This document shows, piece after piece, positions 55,601 to 59,659 of a stretch of 59,659 nucleotides of DNA (its first letter is position 1; every line of letters starts with the position of its first letter). The notes beneath the pieces are model-generated. The model was not told the origin of the DNA. It saw only the letters and a program-made list of their open reading frames with translations, and did not search any database. Where the stretch lies: contig JAVBMF010000009.1 in NCBI GenBank assembly GCA_031552735.1, positions 1 through 59,659 of the forward strand. The letters are read 5' to 3'. The stretch comes from JAVBUY01 sp031552735 (GTDB lineage: Bacteria; Bacillota; Clostridia; Christensenellales; Aristaeellaceae). The translations under genes were made by a program, and so were the position numbers.

Positions 55601-56304
55601 TGCTCAACAATCTGCACCCGGCCGCCATTGGCGAAAGCGTCGCCAAGGCCGTGCAGATGATCCGCGAAAGCCAGATGATCGTGCTGCCGGGCGGTTTCTC
55701 CGGCGGAGACGAACCGGCGGGCTCGGGCAAGTTCATCACCGCGTTCTTCCGCAATCCCGCGATGCAGGATGCCGTGCATGCGCTGCTCAAACAGCGCGAC
55801 GGGCTGATGCTGGGCATCTGCAACGGCTTTCAGGCGCTGATCAAGCTGGGGCTGGTACCCTATGGCGAAATTGTGGATGTGCACGCCGAATGCCCCACCC
55901 TGACATACAACACGATGGGTCGCCATCAGAGCATGCTGGTGCGCACGCGCATTGCGTCCAACCGCAGTCCGTGGCTGCAACACACGCAAGTGGGCGACGT
56001 GCACACCCTCGCGATCTCCCACGGCGAGGGCCGGTTTGTCGCCAGCGCGCAGGTGCAGGACATGCTGCTGCAAAACGGGCAGATCGCAACGCAATACGTG
56101 GACGCGCAGGGCCATCCCACCATGGATCTGCGCCACAATCCCAACGGCTCTGTGCTGGCCATCGAGGGCATCACCAGCCCCGACGGCAGAATCTTCGGCA
56201 AGATGGGGCACACCGAGCGCGCGGGCAGGGATTTGTACAAGAATGTCGGCGGCAACGCGTTCCAGCCCCTCTTCGAGAGTGGCGTCGCGTACTTCCGCGG
56301 ATGA
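52609..56304 (+). CDS. purL: FGAM synthase, single chain (PurL with PurQ domain)
   Basis: A 1231-residue single-polypeptide formylglycinamidine synthase. The N-terminal 950 residues are the synthetase (NETHNHPTEIEPFGGAATC with its catalytic histidine region, FGAGGVSVAIGELADG). The C-terminal 265 residues are the class I glutaminase with nucleophile Cys1071 in LGICNGFQAL. Most Bacillota use split PurS-PurL-PurQ; the fused form occurs in Clostridia and Proteobacteria. AAGGAGG precedes the ATG. Confidence 0.96.
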   Translation: MAVYRVYVEKKPEFAVEAKGLLQEIRDVLLVKSVTGVRVLDRYDVEGIDRALFDQCLPIVLMEPPLDNAYAALPEGSDAVIASEYLPGQFDARAASCEECIQLVNQVERPTVRTARVVLIAGQPSSDELARVRAYLINPVESRVADLSEKQTLKEHYPQPDSVQVLDGFIQMDDGQAADFVKQHGLAMDEADLLFCRDYFRSERRDPTMTEIRVIDTYWSDHCRHTTFLTALDDIRIENPAVQAAYDRYLTLRSTVHAGKNKPVTLMDIATIGAKALKRQGLLANLDESEEINACSIKVDVDVNGQKEPWLLMFKNETHNHPTEIEPFGGAATCIGGAIRDPLSGRTYVYQAMRVTGAANPLLPVADTMPGKLPQRKLVLTAAAGYSAYGNQIGLATGLVNEMYHDGYAAKRLEIGAVVGAAPEANVRRECPLPGDVIVLLGGRTGRDGCGGATGSSKSHQMSSIETCGAEVQKGNPVVERKLQRLFRDARVTRLIKRCNDFGAGGVSVAIGELADGLTIDLDKVPKKYEGLNGTELAISESQERMAVVVAPQDVAAFIAFANAENLEATVVATVTDAPRLKMQWKGDTIVDVSRAFLSSNGAEKHADVRVPDDGARQVPFAGDTVRDKLRALVTDLNICGKKGLSERFDSTIGAGTVLMPFGGQHQLTPIQTMVAKLPVLTGETTTVSGMSYGFHPQVMTQSPYEGAYLAVVESLAKLAAAGLDTTRAYLTFQEYFERMTADPSRWGKPFAALLGALSAQLDFGIAAIGGKDSMSGTFERLDVPPTLVSFAIAPGDSGEVISPEFKAAGHTLRLIACDPFDAAQVKRNFARVYQLIREKKIVSAWALGLGGIAEAVFKMALGNGIGARIDTAADLFAQQFGGIVVEMADGAQDGDAIGEVIGETIPEYALVIGAEHIALSPLTEAYEGKLHSVFPYHNDQAERQTVPTASSPAAGWPKPALLTRQPVAFIPTFPGTNCEVDTARALERAGAEPRILVLNNLHPAAIGESVAKAVQMIRESQMIVLPGGFSGGDEPAGSGKFITAFFRNPAMQDAVHALLKQRDGLMLGICNGFQALIKLGLVPYGEIVDVHAECPTLTYNTMGRHQSMLVRTRIASNRSPWLQHTQVGDVHTLAISHGEGRFVASAQVQDMLLQNGQIATQYVDAQGHPTMDLRHNPNGSVLAIEGITSPDGRIFGKMGHTERAGRDLYKNVGGNAFQPLFESGVAYFRG

Positions 56305-56321
56305 AAAGCGAGGCGAATCAC

Positions 56322-57755
56322 ATGAACCGGGACGGATATGTCAGCGCGTTTTCCACGCGCTACGCCAGCAAAGAGATGCAGTTCGTGTTCTCCGAGGATC
56401 ACAAGTTCCGCACCTGGCGCGCGCTGTGGATCGCGCTGGCCAAGGCGGAACAGGCGCAAGGGCTGCCGATTACCGACGCGCAAATCGCCGAGCTTGTGGC
56501 GCACAAGGACGACATCAACTATGCCGACGCGGAGCGGCGCGAGCGCGAGTGCCGCCACGATGTGATGAGCCACGTCTACGCCTATGGACTGCAATGCCCG
56601 GGCGCCAAGGGCATCATCCATCTGGGCGCGACCAGCTGCTATGTGTGCGACAACACCGATGTGATCCAGATGCGGCAGGGGCTGGGCATCATCCGGCGCA
56701 AGCTGCTGAACGTGATGCACCTGCTGGCCAATTTTGCCGAGGCGCACAAGGACTTGCCCGCGCTGGCCTACACGCATTTGCAGCCCGCGCAGCTCACCAC
56801 CGTGGGCAAGCGCGCCACGCTGTGGCTCAACGAGCTGATGATGGACTTTGAGGAAATCGAGCACCGGCTGGGCAGCCTCGCGCTGCTGGGCAACAAGGGC
56901 ACCACCGGCACGCAGGCCAGCTTCGTGGAACTGCTGGGCGGCGACAGCGAGAAAATCCGGCGCATGGAGCAGGACATCGCGGCGCAGATGGGCTTCTCCC
57001 GCGTGGTGCCGGTCAGCGGCCAGACCTATAGCCGCAAGATGGATTACATGGTGGTCAGCGTGCTGTCCGGCGTTGCGCAAAGCGCCAGCAAGTTCAGCAA
57101 CGACCTGCGCCTGCTGCAAAACTTCAAGGAGATGGAAGAGCCGTTTGAGACCGCCCAGATCGGCTCCTCCGCGATGCCGTATAAGCGCAACCCCATGCGT
57201 TCGGAGCGCATCAGCGCGCTGTCGCGCTATGTAATGGTCGATACGCTCAACGCCGCGCTGACAAGCGCCACGCAATGGTTCGAGCGCACGCTGGACGACA
57301 GCGCCAACCGCCGCATCGCCATCAGCGAGGCATTCTTGGGCGTGGACGCGATTCTCAACACCATGATGAACGTGTGCGATGGGCTGGTGGTGTATCCCAA
57401 GATGGTGCGTCGCCGCGTGATGCAGGAGCTGCCCTTCATGGCCACCGAGAACATCCTGATGGACGCGGTGAAAAAGGGCGCGGACCGCCAGGAACTGCAC
57501 GAAAAACTGCGCGTGCACTGCCAGGCGGCGGCGCGCGTCGTCAAGGAAGAGGGCGGGGAGAACGACCTGATGGATCGCATCGCCGCCGATCCCGCTTTCC
57601 GCGTCACCCGCGAGGACTGCCAGCGCATTCTGGAGCCTTCCCTGTTCATTGGCCGAAGCTGCGAGCAGGTCACCGAGTTTCTGCGCGATGTGGTGCGCCC
57701 GGTGCTGGCCGCCAACCAAGACGTTTTGGGCGAAACACAGGAATTGCGCGTGTGA
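56322..57755 (+). CDS. purB: Adenylosuccinate lyase
   Basis: PurB, 477 residues, acts at the SAICAR and adenylosuccinate steps. The fumarase/ASL signature is GSSAMPYKRNPMRSE, and the catalytic histidine is in TSCY-flanked LGATS and THLQPAQ. Two ATGs are in frame; I use 56322 with AGCGAGG upstream rather than 56301, which overlaps the purL stop. Last gene of the operon. Confidence 0.95.
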   Translation: MNRDGYVSAFSTRYASKEMQFVFSEDHKFRTWRALWIALAKAEQAQGLPITDAQIAELVAHKDDINYADAERRERECRHDVMSHVYAYGLQCPGAKGIIHLGATSCYVCDNTDVIQMRQGLGIIRRKLLNVMHLLANFAEAHKDLPALAYTHLQPAQLTTVGKRATLWLNELMMDFEEIEHRLGSLALLGNKGTTGTQASFVELLGGDSEKIRRMEQDIAAQMGFSRVVPVSGQTYSRKMDYMVVSVLSGVAQSASKFSNDLRLLQNFKEMEEPFETAQIGSSAMPYKRNPMRSERISALSRYVMVDTLNAALTSATQWFERTLDDSANRRIAISEAFLGVDAILNTMMNVCDGLVVYPKMVRRRVMQELPFMATENILMDAVKKGADRQELHEKLRVHCQAAARVVKEEGGENDLMDRIAADPAFRVTREDCQRILEPSLFIGRSCEQVTEFLRDVVRPVLAANQDVLGETQELRV

Positions 57756-57774
57756 CGAATGCTTGTGGCACACA

Positions 57775-57809
57775 AAAGCCCGGCGCAGCAATATGCCGCG
57801 CCGGGCTTT
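57775..57809. terminator. Bidirectional terminator between purB and tdk
   Basis: Twelve-pair stem AAAGCCCGGCGC/GCGCCGGGCTTT with an 11-nt loop between convergent genes. Confidence 0.85.
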
Positions 57810-57822
57810 GATGTATTTGGCC

Positions 57823-58443
57823 TTATGCCTTGCGTTTGCGCTTGGGCACTGGCACGCGTGGCTGCGCCACGCCCAGCCGCCAGTGCTTATAGCACAGGCC
57901 GACATAGCTGATCTGCGCGCCGTCGTCTATCAGCACCTGCTCGCCCTGCTTGATCACCGTGCCATGCTGATCCACGCGGGTATTCATCGTAGCCTTCGCG
58001 CCGCACCAGCACAGGCTGGCCTCCAGTTCCTGAAACAAGTCGCCAAAGCGCAGCAGCGCCTGCGAGCCCGGAAAGAAATTGCCCAGAAAGTCGGTCTTGA
58101 GCCCATAGCAGTGAATCTCATACTCCGGTGCCAGATCGGCCAGCGCCATCACCTGCGCCTCGGTCAAAAACTGCGCCTCGTCCACGAAAATGTGCTGCAA
58201 CCGGCGGCCCTGATACGCTTCAAACCAGCGGATTTGCTCGATCAGATCGGTGTCCGGCTCGCAAACCAAATCGGCGTGCGCCTTGAGTCCCACGCGCGAA
58301 TAGACGATATCGCGGCCCACGCGCGTGTCAATCGCGGGCTTGATCAGCGCCACGCACTGGTTGAGCTCCAAGTAGTTATAACGCTGCATCAGCAGCATCG
58401 CGCTCTTGGACGAACCCATCACGCCGAAGTAAAAACGCAGCAT
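57823..58443 (-). CDS. tdk: Thymidine kinase, type II
   Basis: A 206-residue kinase of the Tdk family that phosphorylates thymidine in salvage. FYFGVMGSSKSAM is the P-loop with Ser in place of the usual Gly of GKS, and VDEAQFL is Walker B. The zinc-region cysteines are reduced to CWC and CYKH, and the tail is basic (VPKRKRKA). The ATG at 58443 follows GGGAGGAT. A longer frame upstream lacks a site. Confidence 0.85.
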   Translation of the reverse strand: MLRFYFGVMGSSKSAMLLMQRYNYLELNQCVALIKPAIDTRVGRDIVYSRVGLKAHADLVCEPDTDLIEQIRWFEAYQGRRLQHIFVDEAQFLTEAQVMALADLAPEYEIHCYGLKTDFLGNFFPGSQALLRFGDLFQELEASLCWCGAKATMNTRVDQHGTVIKQGEQVLIDDGAQISYVGLCYKHWRLGVAQPRVPVPKRKRKA

Positions 58444-58531
58444 GTCATCCTCCCACGGGGTGGTTCCCCACGTTGCTGATTCCATATTACTCCATTGGCA
58501 AAGGCTTGTCCACCGCAAAGCGGCGGGAAAG

Positions 58532-58557
58532 AAAAAAACCTGCCCGAAGGCAGGTTT
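58532..58557 (-). terminator. Terminator downstream of repeat copy B
   Basis: AAACCTGCC-TTCG-GGCAGG with seven T residues on the minus strand. The same hairpin sequence recurs at 58781-58798, so copy B of the multi-hairpin repeat is bracketed by two copies of CCTGCCCGAAGGCAGG. Confidence 0.8.
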
Positions 58558-58580
58558 CAGGGCATCGACAAAGTCGATGC

Positions 58581-58740
58581 CCTCGAACAAAAAGCATACT
58601 GCATTTTGTTCGGCTGCACGGCTTACGCCGTGACTCGCTGTGCTCGTAATGGCAGGTATGTTTTCCTAACGGAAAACTCCCCGCCCGCGGGGCACAGCCC
58701 CGCGATGCGATCAAAACGAAGGGGGCGCGACCCCCTCCTG
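58581..58740 (-). repeat. Multi-hairpin dispersed repeat, copy B
   Basis: Same five-hairpin order as the copy at 19763-19922, on the minus strand: GGAGGGGG/CCCCCTTC-type stem, CGCGGGGC/GCCCCGCG, GTTTTCC/GGAAAAC, CACGGC/GCCGTG and GAACAAA/TTTGTTC. It lies in the 3' untranslated region of the lipoprotein gene, in the sense orientation, followed by an extra GGCATCGAC/GTCGATGCC hairpin and the terminator. The whole gap 58444-58814 has no gene. Confidence 0.75.
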
Positions 58741-58814
58741 CATCTCCAGGTCAATAAACCCGTCTTGCCGATGGTCTACGCCTGCCCGAAGGCAGGTTGG
58801 GATTTTGGAAAACG

Positions 58815-59423
58815 TTACGCGGCCGGTTGCGCCGCAGAAGGCATGCTCACCGTGATGGCATTTCCGCTGACCTCCACCTTGGCCATCAGCACGTCGGTGA
58901 AGAATTTCTCGCTGGCGTACAGCACATCGCCGTCCATCATCAGCGGATCGGTGATCTGCGCGGTGGTGGTCATGGTCGTGCCGCCGCGCGTCACCGACAC
59001 ATCGGTCACCGCGTTTTCCTTGATCGTGTAGCTCACCTTGACCGTGCCCGCCGTATCGTCGCCCTTGGCTAGCGTGATGCTCTTGCGCTGCGCGCCGTTC
59101 TCCTCGATGCTGTTATCCGTGACGGTGTAGCCCAGCGCCTTGGCCACCGGCTCTAGCGGCAGCCAGGTCGCGCCGCCCTTGCTCATGCCCTTCTCGGTCA
59201 GCGCCTTGCCATCCACTGTGATGGTCATATTCGCGGCGGCGGCCTCCGGCGATGCTGCGGGCATCGTGGTCGCGGCCTCTACGGTCGCTACCGGAGCCGG
59301 GGTGGTCATCACAGTGGGCATCGTGGTCGGCGTCGGGGTGGTGTTGGTGGTGCAACCGCAGGCTACGATCAGTACCAGGGCAAGCATTGCGGCGAATACC
59401 CAGTTCTTTTGCATTGTTTTCAT
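58815..59423 (-). CDS. Lipoprotein with copper amine oxidase-like stalk domain
   Basis: A 202-residue lipoprotein. Lipobox IVAC gives lipidated Cys22, followed by a Thr/Pro-rich linker (about residues 25-65) and a domain of the copper-amine-oxidase N-terminal (Cu_amine_oxidN1) type: MTITVDGKAL, WLPLEPVAKALGYTV and ASEKFFTDVL. Such domains are common surface-exposed repeats in Clostridia. ATG at 59423 with AGAGG nine bases upstream. Function unknown. Confidence 0.78.
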   Translation of the reverse strand: MKTMQKNWVFAAMLALVLIVACGCTTNTTPTPTTMPTVMTTPAPVATVEAATTMPAASPEAAAANMTITVDGKALTEKGMSKGGATWLPLEPVAKALGYTVTDNSIEENGAQRKSITLAKGDDTAGTVKVSYTIKENAVTDVSVTRGGTTMTTTAQITDPLMMDGDVLYASEKFFTDVLMAKVEVSGNAITVSMPSAAQPAA

Positions 59424-59531
59424 TCCGCTCATCCTCTTTCACTCGGTTTTGTGCGCCATGCCTGCTCGGCATACGGCCGTGCTTTATTGATACGCAGTCG
59501 TCCACGTTTTCATACACCATAGGGACAAAAC

Positions 59532-59564
59532 AAAAAGCGCGGCGAAGCGGGTTGCTTCGTCGCG
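59532..59564 (-). terminator. Terminator of recR
   Basis: CGCGACGAAGC/GCTTCGCCGCG stem on the minus strand followed by TTTTTGTTTTG. Confidence 0.85.
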
Positions 59565-59608
59565 GTGTCTTGTGCGAAAACCTCCAGGCTCTCCCAAAAG
59601 ACCGGTCG

Positions 59609-59659
59609 TTACATTTCTCTGCGGCCCTCGATCGCCTTGGCCAGCGTCACCTCGTCGGC
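59609..59659 (-). CDS. recR: RecR recombination protein, 3' end only
   Basis: The last 16 codons and stop of a minus-strand gene cut by the window edge. ADEVTLAKAIEGRREM matches the RecR C-terminus, which typically reads YADEVTLxxALEGRR. RecR acts with RecF and RecO in gap repair. Assigned from the tail alone. Confidence 0.7.
   Translation of the reverse strand, partial: ADEVTLAKAIEGRREM

Noticed and set aside
58444..58590. N-terminally extended thymidine kinase
   Set aside because: The extension contains part of repeat copy B and a terminator, and lacks family similarity.

Overview
The window looks like chromosomal DNA of a GC-rich, low-redundancy Bacillota (Firmicutes), most likely a Clostridia-type anaerobe. 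Reasons: two T-box leaders (ileS, valS), a PurBox-type purine operator, a murB-rapZ-whiA-crh-like cluster, DUF4364, a TIGR03905-type TSCPD protein, YmaF and UMF1-family genes, AGGAGG-type ribosome binding sites, many TTG/GTG starts and sigma-A promoters of TTGACA/TATAAT type. Genus cannot be given from the sequence. No phage, transposase, CRISPR array or rRNA was seen. The only sign of an inserted element is at the extreme left, where a tRNA-Ser(CGA) gene with a perfect promoter is cut off in its anticodon loop and runs into visibly more AT-rich DNA.

Layout. 1-300: broken tRNA-Ser and terminator. 286-3396 (minus): cell-envelope/regulatory operon murB-rapZ-whiA-HPr-like (Crh type, no His15); yvcK, usual here, is missing. 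3477-4631 (minus): membrane-anchored solute-binding-like protein. 4798-10038 (plus): potABCD polyamine transporter followed by a D-aminoacylase-like amidohydrolase. 10149-13009: archaeal-type phosphoglycerate mutase, an LCP protein and a secreted protein. 13023-19693: T-box, ileS (type 2), a GH4-like probable pseudoenzyme, an RlmI-like methyltransferase, an RluA-type pseudouridine synthase and a YvlD-like membrane protein. 19763-23530: multi-hairpin repeat, typA, a structured intergenic element, prfC. 23678-28456: secreted proteins, a second His-less HPr-like protein, DUF4364, YwaF-like, a beta-propeller, a TSCPD protein. 28516-35378 (minus): a palindromic repeat, then rsmI, a GNAT, rsmH, folC, valS and a small membrane protein, the last two behind a valine T-box. 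35381-45060: YmaF-like Cys/His-rich protein, diguanylate cyclase, peroxiredoxin, tRNA-Ser(UGA), a DUF1538 plus tandem P-II pair, DUF362 ferredoxin-like protein, HAD phosphatase, RluA-type synthase and a helical unknown. 45410-46690: UMF1/MFS permease. 46813-57755: purine operon purE-C-F-M-N-D-L-B under PurBoxes, with purH absent. 57823 to the end: tdk, second copy of the multi-hairpin repeat, a lipoprotein, and the 3' end of recR.

Most of the window is housekeeping. The observations I rate highest are: (1) a roughly 160-nt repeat family with five hairpins, two of which differ between copies by compensatory changes; (2) a near-identical, sigma-K-like promoter shared by the YmaF-like gene and the beta-propeller gene; (3) a nested stem-loop element between prfC and typA; (4) two HPr-fold proteins that keep the regulatory serine but lack the catalytic histidine; (5) a GH4-fold protein lacking the family's metal ligands; (6) the interrupted tRNA-Ser. 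All alignments were made by eye; no database search was run.
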